Origin: Ferruginibacter sp.
GTDB taxonomy: Bacteria; Bacteroidota; Bacteroidia; Chitinophagales; Chitinophagaceae
Reading direction: 5' to 3'
Assembly (NCBI GenBank): GCA_014379905.1
Contig: JACMKX010000103.1
Location: forward strand, 24,883 to 88,882
DNA length: 64,000 nucleotides
Position numbers and translations under genes: made by a program
The notes under the pieces: generated by a model
Database searches by the model: none
Seen by the model: the letters and a program-made list of their open reading frames with translations, nothing else
What the model was told of the DNA's origin: nothing
Shown: piece after piece, positions 8,348 through 17,322 of the stretch
Layout of the letters: each line of letters starts with the position of its first letter
Position numbering within the stretch: the stretch's first letter is position 1

Positions 8348-9526
8348 ATGCAGGAAGCTTATATCGTTGCAGGTTTCAGGTCGGCAGTTGGAAAAAGTAA
8401 AAAAGGCGGGTTCAGGTTTACCAGGCCTGATGACCTGGCTATTGATGTGATAAAAGGTTTGCTGGCCAGTGTGCCGCAATTGGATCCCTCAAGGGTAGAT
8501 GATGTGATTGTTGGCAATGCTGTTCCGGAAGCAGAACAGGGTTTGCAGGTGGGCAGGATCATTGCTGCCAAAGCTGTTGGATTTAGTGCCCCGGGTATTA
8601 CTATCAATCGTTATTGCGCCAGCGGTTTGGAAAGTATTGCCATGGCCACAGCAAAAATTCGTACCGGTATGGCGGAATGCATTATTGCCGGCGGAGCAGA
8701 AAGTATGAGCCTGGTGCCGACGGCGGGTTGGAAAACAGTGCCCTCCTACGCCATAGCCAAAGACGAACCGGATTATTACCTGAGCATGGGACTTACTGCC
8801 GAAGAAGTGGCAAAGGATTATAAAGTGAGCAGGGAAGACCAGGATGAATTTAGCTACAACAGCCATATGAAGGCGGCAACGGCAATTAAAGAGGGTCACT
8901 TTAAAAGTGGGATTTTACCAATAAATGTAGAGCAGGTATACGTAGATGAAAAAGGAAAACGCAAAACAAAATCATATGTAGTGGATACAGATGAAGGTGT
9001 GCGTACCGACACCACAACAGAAGGCTTGGCGAAACTAAAACCTGCTTTTGCGGTGGGTGGATCTGTTACGGCGGGCAACTCTTCTCAAACAAGTGATGGC
9101 GCGGCTTTTGTAATTGTGATGAGCGAACGTATGATCAATGAACTTGGATTGAAACCTATTGCCCGCCTGGTAAATGTGGCGAGTGCAGGGGTGCATCCAC
9201 GTATTATGGGTATTGGCCCGGTGGAAGCGATTCCGAAAGTATTGCGGCAGGCCGGGATGAATTTGGCAGATATTGATTTGATAGAATTAAATGAAGCTTT
9301 CGCCTCTCAATCACTGGCAGTAATTCGTGAGCTGGGATTGAATAAAGACATTGTAAACATTAATGGTGGTGCCATTGCATTGGGTCATCCTTTGGGATGT
9401 ACCGGTGCAAAGTTGAGTATACAACTGATCAATGATATGAAACGCCTCAATAAAAAATACGGTATGGTGAGTGCTTGTGTAGGCGGCGGGCAGGGTATTG
9501 CGGGGATTATTGAAAATATTGACTAA
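8348..9526 (+). CDS. fadA: Acetyl-CoA C-acyltransferase (thiolase)
   Basis: A 392-residue thiolase II that cleaves 3-ketoacyl-CoA with CoA in fatty-acid oxidation or, in reverse, condenses two acetyl-CoA. The nucleophile Cys90 is in NRYCASGLESIAMA. The C-terminal signature GGAIALGHPLGCTGAK carries the catalytic His, and the second Cys is in SACVGGGQG. It stands alone with its own promoter and a strong bidirectional hairpin behind it. No 3-hydroxyacyl-CoA dehydrogenase or acyl-CoA dehydrogenase lies next to it, so choosing between FadA and a biosynthetic acetyl-CoA acetyltransferase rests on resemblance. The family is certain and the symbol less so. Confidence 0.9.
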   Translation: MQEAYIVAGFRSAVGKSKKGGFRFTRPDDLAIDVIKGLLASVPQLDPSRVDDVIVGNAVPEAEQGLQVGRIIAAKAVGFSAPGITINRYCASGLESIAMATAKIRTGMAECIIAGGAESMSLVPTAGWKTVPSYAIAKDEPDYYLSMGLTAEEVAKDYKVSREDQDEFSYNSHMKAATAIKEGHFKSGILPINVEQVYVDEKGKRKTKSYVVDTDEGVRTDTTTEGLAKLKPAFAVGGSVTAGNSSQTSDGAAFVIVMSERMINELGLKPIARLVNVASAGVHPRIMGIGPVEAIPKVLRQAGMNLADIDLIELNEAFASQSLAVIRELGLNKDIVNINGGAIALGHPLGCTGAKLSIQLINDMKRLNKKYGMVSACVGGGQGIAGIIENID

Positions 9527-9539
9527 GCCCGGGTCTTTC

Positions 9540-9614
9540 AGCGCAGAGAACAGAAGATAATAAGAAAACGCAGAGGTATCCTCTGCGTTTCTCTTTTCCT
9601 TATTTCTCTGCGCT
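9540..9614. terminator. Nested CGCAGAG hairpin, bidirectional terminator
   Basis: An outer stem AGCGCAGAGAA/TTCTCTGCGCT encloses an inner perfect stem AAACGCAGAGG (9566-9576) with CCTCTGCGTTT (9580-9590) around a TAT loop. It lies between two convergent genes and belongs to the CGCAGAG word family, which is also seen at 42618-42689. Confidence 0.75.
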
Positions 9615-9622
9615 AAAAAAAA

Positions 9623-10063
9623 TCATTCAAATTCCTTCGGCCGGTGTTTTTTATAATCCGGGTCATAGCTTACAAAAAATCGAATGTAAATTACCCTGCT
9701 CAGGCGCATGAGCCATGGTTGCAGTACAACCAGCAAAACGCCGTTGGCCACCAGCCACCACAATACCCTGTTATCATTTACAGAAATACCGATCAGCACC
9801 CACCAGGCAACAAAACTTGCACCCGATACAGCCACAGCCAAAGCATAACTTACATAACCTGTTCCATACCAAAAACCTGGCTCCATATCATATTTCTGAC
9901 CGCACACAGGGCAATTGTCCGGCATATCAAAAATATGTTTTAGCCCCAGTTTGCGATAGGCATTGCCATCTTTAAACATGGGTCCTTTTCTGCACCGTGG
10001 ACAGCACATGGCTAATATGCTCCAGTAATAATTTGGCTTTGGCATTTTCTTTTCTTCACTCAT
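9623..10063 (-). CDS. DUF983 family membrane protein
   Basis: A 146-residue protein with two zinc-ribbon-like Cys pairs near the N-terminus (C21-P-R-C24 and C51-P-V-C54), then two hydrophobic segments at about residues 70-95 and 100-120. This is the layout of DUF983 proteins, whose function is unknown. Its ATG overlaps the stop of the SemiSWEET gene by 4 nt, so the two are very likely translationally coupled. Some alphaproteobacterial relatives sit near cytochrome oxidase genes, but nothing of that kind is here. Confidence 0.8.
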   Translation of the reverse strand: MSEEKKMPKPNYYWSILAMCCPRCRKGPMFKDGNAYRKLGLKHIFDMPDNCPVCGQKYDMEPGFWYGTGYVSYALAVAVSGASFVAWWVLIGISVNDNRVLWWLVANGVLLVVLQPWLMRLSRVIYIRFFVSYDPDYKKHRPKEFE

Positions 10064-10341
10064 GGCTTATCTGCAGGTTTAAATTTTATTTTAAAATACA
10101 TCAGGCATAACACCATCGCCAGCACAATAGAGTTGGTGATCCATAATGGCTTTGACCCTATCAATATTCCATAAATAAGCCATAAAGTGATATTGGACGT
10201 CAGAAAGATCAGGGTTAGCATGGAGAGATCTTCTGCGGATTTTGTTTTCCAGATCTTAATCACCTGCGGTAAAAAAGAGATAGAAGACATAACGCCACCA
10301 ATATAACCAACCATTTCTTTTGCAAATTCTGTCATAGCCAT
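10060..10341 (-). CDS. SemiSWEET / PQ-loop transporter
   Basis: A 93-residue protein with three membrane helices and the PQ-loop signature FLPQVIKIWKTKSAEDLS at about residues 23-40, matching the half-size bacterial SemiSWEETs. These dimerise to form a passive sugar carrier in the inner membrane. The last residues are basic and cytoplasmic. The start could be Met1 or Met3. It overlaps DUF983 by 4 nt. The 119 bases upstream contain only AAATCCGTG-type words (10425-10460) and the end of the ABC exporter gene. Confidence 0.85.
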   Translation of the reverse strand: MAMTEFAKEMVGYIGGVMSSISFLPQVIKIWKTKSAEDLSMLTLIFLTSNITLWLIYGILIGSKPLWITNSIVLAMVLCLMYFKIKFKPADKP

Positions 10342-10424
10342 AACCCCCTAACAAGGGGAATTTTAGTTTGTAAGCCTTACCCAAAATAGCATCCATTTGA
10401 CGATATGGCTGTGTAAAAAATAAA

Positions 10425-10460
10425 ATCCGTGAAATCGGTGCAATCATTTTCAATCCGTGA
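10425..10460. repeat. AAATCCGTG word repeat
   Basis: AAATCCGTGAAATCGGTGCA followed by AATCCGTGATC. An almost identical string (AAATCCGTGTAATTGGTGCA) lies at 22133-22152, at the 3' side of another gene. Confidence 0.55.
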
Positions 10461-12263
10461 TCATTTCTTCCTTTCCCCAATCTGTTGCCGCCACATCGCA
10501 AAGTACAATCCTTTCTTTTCCAACAAACTTTCATGTGTACCTGTTTCTTCTACTTCTCCTTTTTCCAAAACATATATCCTGTCTGCATGCATGATCGTAC
10601 TGAGCCTGTGTGCAATTAAAATAGTGATCTGTCCTTTACTATTGGAAACATCCCGGATGGTATTGGTTATTTCTTCTTCGGTTAAGGAATCCAGTGCCGA
10701 AGTAGCCTCATCAAATATTAATAAATGAGGTTTGCGCAATAAGGCACGTGCTATAGAAATACGTTGTTTTTCCCCGCCTGATAATTTAAGGCCACCTTCG
10801 CCAATCATGGTATCAATCCCATTGTCTGCCCGCTGCAATAAATTAGTACACGCAGCTCTTTGCAATGCTTCTTCCAGGTCTGCCGCTGTAGCTGACGGAT
10901 TAACAAAAATTAAATTTTCCCTGATAGTACCGCTGAACAAATTGGTATCCTGGGTTACAAAGCCTATCTGGTTGCGGAGGTCATCGAAATGAATTTCTGT
11001 TTCGTCGAGGTTATTGTATAATATTTTTCCTTCCTGCGGACGATATAAGCCTACTAATAATTTCATGAGTGTAGACTTTCCACTTCCGCTGGGGCCTACA
11101 AAGGCAATGGTTTCACCAATTTTTACATCAAAACTAATATTGTCAATGGCCTTGTGTGATGCCGTTTGGTGCTTAAAAGAAACATGATTAAAGCCCAGGG
11201 TTTGAATATTGCCCAGTGGTTTTGGATGGGCAGGTACCATTTCGGGTGCCTTTTTCATTAATGTATCAAAGTTGTTTAAAGAAGCTTCTGCTTCCCTGTA
11301 AGACAACAATATATTTCCAATCTCCTGCAAGGGGCCAAATACAAAGAAAGAAAAAATCTGCATGGTTACCAATTGGCCGGCATCCATTATGCCACCAAAG
11401 ATGAGCCACATTAAAATATAAAGGATAACCTGCCTGAGCGTGTTAACCATAGTGCCCTGCAAAAAACTAATACTGCGAATGCGTTTTACTTTAGAGAGTT
11501 CGAGTCCAAGAATTTTATAGGTGTTCTTATTCAATCGTTCTACTTCCTGGTGCGTAAGGCCCAGACTTTTTACCAACTCAATATTGCGCAGCGATTCTGT
11601 GGTAGAACCAGCAAGGGCTGTTGTTTGCCCAACAATATTTTTTTGAATGATTTTTATTTTTTTGCTAAGCTTATTGGTGATGAAGGTGAGTACGGCAATG
11701 CCCACGAGATAAGCAACCGGGATACGCCAGTTAATAAAGATGGCTGCATATACAAAAACAAACACTACTCCAATAATTACTCCAAAGAGTATATTAATAA
11801 AGCTGGTCATGAATTTTTCTACATCTGATCTTACCTTGGTAAGTATGGATAAGGTTTCACCGCTTCGCTGATCTTCAAACTGCTGGTACGGCAATTTCAT
11901 GGCGTGTTGCAAACCATCGGTAAAAACCCTGGCACCAAATTTTTGTATTACAACATTTAAAAAATAATCCTGGAAGGCTTTGGCTATGCGGCTTACCATT
12001 GCCACCGAGATCGAGAACAACAAAATATAAAAAACGCCCAGCTGCAGGTAAGGTTTACCATCCCGGGTGATATTCTTATAATCCCAGTAAAAGGTAGGTT
12101 CAGTAAATCCGCCGGGAGTTCCTTTGTGATCTGCCGCAAGATTTACCAGCTTCCCTAATAAGATGGGATCCAATAAGGAAAAACCAATATTAATGGTGGC
12201 TAAAATAAGGGTAACGATCACCAGCCATTTATGCGGTTTTAAGTATTTTAATAATATCTTCAT
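10461..12263 (-). CDS. ABC transporter, fused permease-ATPase (exporter type)
   Basis: A half-transporter of 600 residues with an N-terminal six-helix membrane domain (about 20-330) and a C-terminal nucleotide-binding domain. Walker A is GPSGSGKSTLMKLL, the Q-loop is GFVTQDTNLF, the signature is LKLSGGEKQRISIARALL, Walker B is LLIFDEATSALD and the switch His is in AHRLST. It belongs to the lipid/multidrug exporter type and should work as a homodimer. The substrate is not evident. The ATG at 12263 (MKILLKYLKPHKW) is preferred to an in-frame TTG 48 nt upstream because the extra residues do not look like family sequence. The gene stands alone. Confidence 0.9.
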   Translation of the reverse strand: MKILLKYLKPHKWLVIVTLILATINIGFSLLDPILLGKLVNLAADHKGTPGGFTEPTFYWDYKNITRDGKPYLQLGVFYILLFSISVAMVSRIAKAFQDYFLNVVIQKFGARVFTDGLQHAMKLPYQQFEDQRSGETLSILTKVRSDVEKFMTSFINILFGVIIGVVFVFVYAAIFINWRIPVAYLVGIAVLTFITNKLSKKIKIIQKNIVGQTTALAGSTTESLRNIELVKSLGLTHQEVERLNKNTYKILGLELSKVKRIRSISFLQGTMVNTLRQVILYILMWLIFGGIMDAGQLVTMQIFSFFVFGPLQEIGNILLSYREAEASLNNFDTLMKKAPEMVPAHPKPLGNIQTLGFNHVSFKHQTASHKAIDNISFDVKIGETIAFVGPSGSGKSTLMKLLVGLYRPQEGKILYNNLDETEIHFDDLRNQIGFVTQDTNLFSGTIRENLIFVNPSATAADLEEALQRAACTNLLQRADNGIDTMIGEGGLKLSGGEKQRISIARALLRKPHLLIFDEATSALDSLTEEEITNTIRDVSNSKGQITILIAHRLSTIMHADRIYVLEKGEVEETGTHESLLEKKGLYFAMWRQQIGERKK

Positions 12264-12408
12264 TTGAGGTTGTATTTTGACATGCCGGTATATAGGGAGA
12301 AATTTGTGCAAAATTCATTGAATTATTTCAATGAATCAAATAATAAAAAAAATGGTAGTCTGCTATCCGGCCATTACTTCTTATCATAATCAGAAAATTG
12401 ACCCACTT

Positions 12409-12913
12409 ATGAAATATGTTATATTTATTATCAGTTGCCTGTTCTTTATCAGTTGCGAAAACCAACTGGGAAAATGAAACACCTGAAAGTAGTACCATGG
12501 ATAGTATTACAGCTGACTGGAAATACCTATACGATTACAGGTTGGTGGCTACGCAGGCAAACCCTGGTGTAATGATAGATAACTTGTTTAGTGAAAATTA
12601 TGCTCCATTTTCTTATTTTAAAATTTTTCCCGATTCCAGTTTTAAATGGTGGAGAACAGCAATGGAAACACAACCGGCTTCAGGATACGGCGTTTCCGGA
12701 AAATTGACCGTTAACAATAATTTACGTTCTTTTAAATGGACTGAAATGGCGGAGACATCCAACGATTTTGTGAGTCAAAACCCTGTATTTCCCGTACGTT
12801 ACAGCCCTGATTACAAAATTAAATACTTAAGCAGCGATAGTTTGGTTTGTACTTATAGAATAGTGGGTCCCGACGATAACTATTGGTATTGGCATGATGT
12901 GTATGTGAAATAA
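12409..12913 (+). CDS. Probable lipoprotein with a one-base frameshift
   Basis: The ATG at 12409 opens a classic lipoprotein signal, MKYVIFIISCLFFISCENQL, with lipobox FISC. That frame stops at TGA (12475-12477). The remaining 145 or so codons are open in the next frame, starting at about NETPESSTMDSITADWKYLYDY and ending at 12913. Removing one A from the GGGAAAATG run near 12469-12475 joins them perfectly. An ATG at 12416 is in frame with the body but gives a poor N-terminus. The body has no recognised domain, is rich in Trp and Tyr, and ends HDVYVK. Its stop is 2 nt from the convergent yifB stop. Either a recent inactivation, a sequence error or a slippage site would explain this. Confidence 0.6.
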
Positions 12914-12915
12914 TA

Positions 12916-14460
12916 CTATACCCCCCAGCTTTCTCTATCCAGGCTCCTGTATTGAATGGCTTCGGCCAGGTGTTCGGGTTTTATATCATTGCTCCCGGAG
13001 AGATCTGCAATAGTGCGGCTTACTTTTAAAATGCGGTCGTAGGCACGGGCACTCAGGTTTAGTTTTTCCATGGCCACTTTAAGTAAATGCTGTCCTGCCG
13101 AGCTGATAACACAAATTTCTTTTAGCAACTTGCTGCTCATTTGTGCATTGGCATAAATACCGGGTTGTTCTTTATAACGCTTACTTTGCACTTCTCTAGC
13201 AATAATTACCCTTTGCCTAATAACTTCACTTTTTTCTGACACATGAACAGAAGATAATTCACTGAAAGCAACGGGTGTTACTTCTACATGGAGATCAATC
13301 CTGTCCAGCAGGGGACCTGATATTTTTCCTACATATTTTTGTACTACACCCGGTCCGCAGATGCATTCCCTTTCCGGGTGATTGAAATAACCACAGGGGC
13401 AGGGGTTCATGCTGGCAATGAGCATAAAACTGGCAGGAAAATCCAATGCAATTTTTGCACGACTGATGGTCACCCTTCTTTCTTCCATGGGTTGACGCAT
13501 TACTTCCAGCACTGTTCTTTTAAACTCCGGCAGTTCATCTAAAAATAAAACACCATTGTGGGCGAGCGAAATTTCACCGGGTTGCGGATTGCCGCCACCT
13601 CCTACCAGCGCTACATCGCTGATGGTATGATGCGGGCTACGGAAAGGCCTTTTGCTTACCAATGTCGCATTTTCAGGAAGCTTTCCCGCTACACTGTGTA
13701 TTTTAGTTGTTTCCAATGCCTCGTGTAAACTCAGGGGTGGGAGAATGGTAGGTAATCTTTTTGCCAGCATGGTTTTGCCGGCCCCGGGCGGGCCTATAAG
13801 AATAGCATTGTGCCCACCGGCGGCGGCAATTTCTAATGCCCGCTTAATATTTTCCTGTCCTTTTACATCGCAAAAGTCAACATCAAAATTGCTTTGTGCG
13901 TAGGCAAATTCCTTACGGGTATCCACTACGGTTGGCTGAAGGGTTTCTTCATTTTTAAAAAAATTAATCACTTCTTTTATATGTGATACACCATAAACTT
14001 TTAAATTATCTACAAGGGCTGCCTCTCTTGCATTGGAAAGCGGGACGATCAATCCTTCAAAACCTTCTTTGCGGGCCTGGATGGCAATGGGTAAGGCTCC
14101 CTTGATGGGCCGTACTATTCCGTCTAAACTCAGCTCACCCATGATCACGAATTTTTCCAACCTTTCCGGATGGGCAATTTGTTCGGTGGCACCTAAAGTT
14201 CCAATAGCAATAGGCAGATCAAAGGCAGTGCCCGATTTTTTAATATCAGCCGGAGCCAGGTTTACCACCAGCTTGGTGCGTGGCATATAGTAATTAATGG
14301 ATTTAATGGTGCTTTCTACCCGTTGCAGGCTTTCTTTTACTGCATTATCCGGCAGGCCAACAATAAAATAATTTCTTCCTTTACTGTTCACATTTACCTC
14401 TACGGTGATGTTAATTGCTTCTACGCCATAAACAGCGCTGCCAAATGTTTTTATAAGCAT
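12916..14460 (-). CDS. YifB/ComM-family AAA+ ATPase (Mg-chelatase-like)
   Basis: A 514-residue member of the YifB/ComM family, hexameric AAA+ proteins that in naturally competent bacteria drive branch migration during transformation. The N-terminal ribosomal-S5-like/Lon-like domain (MLIKTFGSAVYGVEAINI) is followed by the ATPase core with Walker A GPPGAGKTMLAKRL, Walker B LFLDELPEF and a Cys cluster (CPCGYFNHPERECICG), then the C-terminal Mg-chelatase subunit domain ending SLDRESWGV. The start is set at 14460 where family homology begins. An upstream in-frame ATG at 14577 would add 39 residues encoded by a palindromic repeat. No other competence gene is nearby. Confidence 0.9.
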   Translation of the reverse strand: MLIKTFGSAVYGVEAINITVEVNVNSKGRNYFIVGLPDNAVKESLQRVESTIKSINYYMPRTKLVVNLAPADIKKSGTAFDLPIAIGTLGATEQIAHPERLEKFVIMGELSLDGIVRPIKGALPIAIQARKEGFEGLIVPLSNAREAALVDNLKVYGVSHIKEVINFFKNEETLQPTVVDTRKEFAYAQSNFDVDFCDVKGQENIKRALEIAAAGGHNAILIGPPGAGKTMLAKRLPTILPPLSLHEALETTKIHSVAGKLPENATLVSKRPFRSPHHTISDVALVGGGGNPQPGEISLAHNGVLFLDELPEFKRTVLEVMRQPMEERRVTISRAKIALDFPASFMLIASMNPCPCGYFNHPERECICGPGVVQKYVGKISGPLLDRIDLHVEVTPVAFSELSSVHVSEKSEVIRQRVIIAREVQSKRYKEQPGIYANAQMSSKLLKEICVISSAGQHLLKVAMEKLNLSARAYDRILKVSRTIADLSGSNDIKPEHLAEAIQYRSLDRESWGV

Positions 14461-14547
14461 GGGTACTTCTTTGCCGGACAATATAAGGCATAGGATGTAG
14501 TAAAATATGGGGAAAAAACGGAAAAGGGAAGGGGATAACAGATATTG

Positions 14548-14613
14548 GATACTGGATACTAGATGCTGGTCCTGCATCTATCAAAGATCTCCCAGCATCC
14601 AGTATCCAGTATC
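14548..14613. repeat. GGATACTGG palindrome between the MutS-like gene and yifB
   Basis: Two 22-nt arms, 14548-14569 and 14592-14613, are inverted copies with one mismatch (arm GATACTGGATACTAGATGCT plus GG). The MutS-like gene's stop codon (14616-14618) touches the right arm. The same family occurs after gyrB (57512-57551) and, degenerate, in pyrD. Confidence 0.8.
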
Positions 14614-14615
14614 TA

Positions 14616-15932
14616 TCACAATTCTTCCAGCATTTTTACCACCCCTTCTCTTTTTAAAATAAGGTAACCCAACCGGTCGTTGCTGATGCCGTCTTTCAAC
14701 TGGTAGCTAAAACTCAGTTGCCCGTCTTCTGCCGTTGTTTCAAAATAATTGAAATGAATATTGGTATGCACTTTTAATGCGTCCCCTATTTCATATAAAT
14801 GGGTGGAAAGAATAAAGAGTGAATTTTTTATTTTGAGAAAGCCTTCTATTACCGCCAGGCTGCATTTCATGGCATCCTGTACATTGGTGCCTTTAAACAA
14901 TTCATCAATTAAGATGAGCCATTTTTTTCCATCATTTACTTTGTTGATGGTGGCTTTGATGCGCTGCACTTCATTAAAAAAATAACTTTCGCCCTTGCTG
15001 ATGTTGTCCATTACATTGATGTTACTTAACAATCCATCAAAAACAGATAACTGCATTTCTTTTGCCGGTACCCCCATTCCGGTGTGTGCTAAAAAAACTG
15101 AAATGCCAACCGACTTAATGAAAGTGCTTTTGCCAGCCATATTCGCCCCGGTAAGAAATAGAAAATTACCTTTGCGGTTTAAACTGATATCATATGGTAC
15201 TGCTGAAAATAAAAGGAGATGATACAAACCTTTTACTTCCATGAAAGGCTCTTTTGAATCTACAAATTCGGGGAAGACCAGCTGATATTTTTTCATAGCC
15301 ACGCCCATGCCCCACCAGGCGTCTAACTGCGAATAGATATCCAGCAATTCGAGCATTTTGTTTTTATAATTAAACCGGGCAAATTGTGCAAACTGTAGTT
15401 GTTGCGGAACAGGAACATCCGCTGCTTTCTCAAATCTTTCTACCACTGCAAGATTTTCAATACTGGTAAGTTTTTTAACCTTTAGCAATAATTGTTGTAA
15501 AGGGGCCGGACAATCTTCCACCACAAATAAAGAAAGTATTTCCTTCATACCCTTAATGAAATCGAAACAATGAATGCCGGAATATTTCATGAGAGAATAA
15601 TCCGGGCTGTGAAATAGTTTATAGGTGAAAGCATCTAACTGGCTCACCTGTTTTGGAAGCGCATCTATCACTGTGCCGTAAAAACGTTCTATCACCATAA
15701 TGGTTCCATTACTGATACGCTTTGGCCACTGCGCATTTTTCTGATCGATAAGGCGGATGGTGTTTTGAATATTTAAAATGGCTTCCATTCCATTGAGGGG
15801 TGATGCCAGGTTTCTTCTCAACTGTTCACGGCCGTTACTGGTTAGTGTACAATCGATATAACTGAAAACGGAAAAATCTTCTTCCGCATTAAAAATAGCG
15901 AGGTCGTTGAGCGTTGTTTTGTCTGTTTCCAT
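14616..15932 (-). CDS. Short MutS-like ATPase (MutS domain V protein)
   Basis: A 438-residue protein holding only the core and ATPase part of the MutS family, with no mismatch-recognition domain and about half the length of MutS. Walker A is TGANMAGKST (261-270), Walker B is LILIDELFKGTN and the switch reads FILSTHLYE. The N-terminal 230 residues are helical like the lever/clamp region. Proteins of this size are common in Bacteroidota and are annotated as MutS-related, but their job is not established. The absent mismatch domain argues against canonical repair. It lies 12 nt downstream of pyrC and is probably in the same transcript. The DNA just after its stop is a palindromic repeat. Confidence 0.85.
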   Translation of the reverse strand: METDKTTLNDLAIFNAEEDFSVFSYIDCTLTSNGREQLRRNLASPLNGMEAILNIQNTIRLIDQKNAQWPKRISNGTIMVIERFYGTVIDALPKQVSQLDAFTYKLFHSPDYSLMKYSGIHCFDFIKGMKEILSLFVVEDCPAPLQQLLLKVKKLTSIENLAVVERFEKAADVPVPQQLQFAQFARFNYKNKMLELLDIYSQLDAWWGMGVAMKKYQLVFPEFVDSKEPFMEVKGLYHLLLFSAVPYDISLNRKGNFLFLTGANMAGKSTFIKSVGISVFLAHTGMGVPAKEMQLSVFDGLLSNINVMDNISKGESYFFNEVQRIKATINKVNDGKKWLILIDELFKGTNVQDAMKCSLAVIEGFLKIKNSLFILSTHLYEIGDALKVHTNIHFNYFETTAEDGQLSFSYQLKDGISNDRLGYLILKREGVVKMLEEL

Positions 15933-15944
15933 TCCGTAGTTTAA

Positions 15945-17285
15945 TTATCTGTCGAACAAAATTCGTTGGCCTTTGTAAGATTCATTGAACTGGTTATTTT
16001 CATATACCCTATTTCCATTAACCATGGTATGTGTTATACTGGCAGGCATCTGAAAACCATCCAGCGGTGTCCAGCCACATTTGTAATACACATTGCCAGC
16101 CGTAATTGTTTGGGGTTTATTAAGATCCGCTACCACCAGGTCTGCAAAATATCCTTCCCGGATATATCCTCTTTCTTTTATTTGAAAACATTCGGCTACA
16201 GCATGACTCATTTTTTGTACTATTTTTTCCATGGATATTTTTCCAAGGCTGTGATAATACAACATTAATTGCACCGCATGCTGTACCAGGGGTAAACCGG
16301 AATGGGCATGTTCGTAGGGTGGCGCTTTCTCTGCCAATAAATGCGGAGCGTGATCCGTAGCAATTACATCCAGCCTGTCATCCAGCAAGGCTTCCCACAA
16401 CGCAGCTTTATTATAGGCTGCCTTGATGGCGGGATTGCATTTTATCAGGTAGCCTTCCTTCCCGTAATCATCTGCAGTAAAATGTAAATGATGCACACAT
16501 ACTTCGCTGGTAATTCTTTTTTCTTTTAACGGCAGCATATTGCTAAACAATTGCAATTCTTTTTCTGTACTGATATGCAGAATGTGTAAACGGCTGTCGT
16601 ATTTTTTTGCGAGTTGAATGGCATTTAGTGAAGATTGAAAACAGGCATCTTCATTACGAATAATGGGATGATGGTGGGCAGTTAATTCAACATTGCGCTG
16701 CTTCAGCATTTCATAATTTGCTTTAATGATCCTTTCATCTTCGCAATGCGTAGCGATCAGCAATTCGCTTTCGCTGAAGATTCGGTTGAGCGTATTGTAA
16801 TTATCCACCAGCATATTGCCGGTACTGCTTCCCATAAAAATCTTTAAGCCGGCAATTTCATTTTTTCGTTCATTGATGCGGAGTGCCTGGTCTGAATTAT
16901 CGTTGCTTACTCCCATAAAAAATGAATAATTGGCGAGAGAAGTTTGTTTTGCAATACTGTATTTATCTTCCAGTAGTTCAGGCGTGAGTGCATTGGGTAT
17001 GGTGTTGGGCATTTCCATGAAACTTGTTACACCACCTGCAACAGCGGCTTTGCTTTCTGTATAGATGGTTGCTTTATGTGTAAGCCCCGGCTCCCTGAAA
17101 TGTACCTGGTCATCAATAGCACCGGGCAAAAGATATTTCCCTTCGCCGTTTATTTCTGTAGCTACTCCTTTTATTTGAATGTTGTTATCGATCCGCTCAA
17201 TTCTTTCGCCACTAACCAAAACATCTTTTGTTTGTGTTTTACCTTCATTTACTACCTGTATGTTTTTAAAAAGGTATTTTTGCAT
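15945..17285 (-). CDS. pyrC: Dihydroorotase
   Basis: A 446-residue class I amidohydrolase that closes N-carbamoyl-aspartate to dihydroorotate in pyrimidine synthesis. The metal-site region usually written DxHxH reads DDQVHFREPG here (residues 58-67), so the first metal His is Gln60. Other expected residues are present: LHILHISTEKE, ATHCEDERI and ATDHAPH with the catalytic Asp. I recall the DDQVH form from other Bacteroidota, so this is probably a lineage trait rather than inactivation. The pathway partner pyrD is 8 kb away on the same strand. It is followed by the MutS-like gene at 12 nt. Confidence 0.9.
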   Translation of the reverse strand: MQKYLFKNIQVVNEGKTQTKDVLVSGERIERIDNNIQIKGVATEINGEGKYLLPGAIDDQVHFREPGLTHKATIYTESKAAVAGGVTSFMEMPNTIPNALTPELLEDKYSIAKQTSLANYSFFMGVSNDNSDQALRINERKNEIAGLKIFMGSSTGNMLVDNYNTLNRIFSESELLIATHCEDERIIKANYEMLKQRNVELTAHHHPIIRNEDACFQSSLNAIQLAKKYDSRLHILHISTEKELQLFSNMLPLKEKRITSEVCVHHLHFTADDYGKEGYLIKCNPAIKAAYNKAALWEALLDDRLDVIATDHAPHLLAEKAPPYEHAHSGLPLVQHAVQLMLYYHSLGKISMEKIVQKMSHAVAECFQIKERGYIREGYFADLVVADLNKPQTITAGNVYYKCGWTPLDGFQMPASITHTMVNGNRVYENNQFNESYKGQRILFDR

Positions 17286-17322
17286 ATCTTGAATATTAGA
17301 TTTTCAATTTAACTAAAACCAG

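Noticed and set aside
10256..10534. Open frame on the minus strand over the gap between SemiSWEET and the ABC exporter
   Set aside because: It overlaps both genes in the wrong frame and is rich in rare-looking residues; it is a shadow.
14461..14577. N-terminal extension of YifB to an ATG at 14577
   Set aside because: The extra 39 residues are encoded by the palindromic repeat and family homology begins at MLIKTF (14460).
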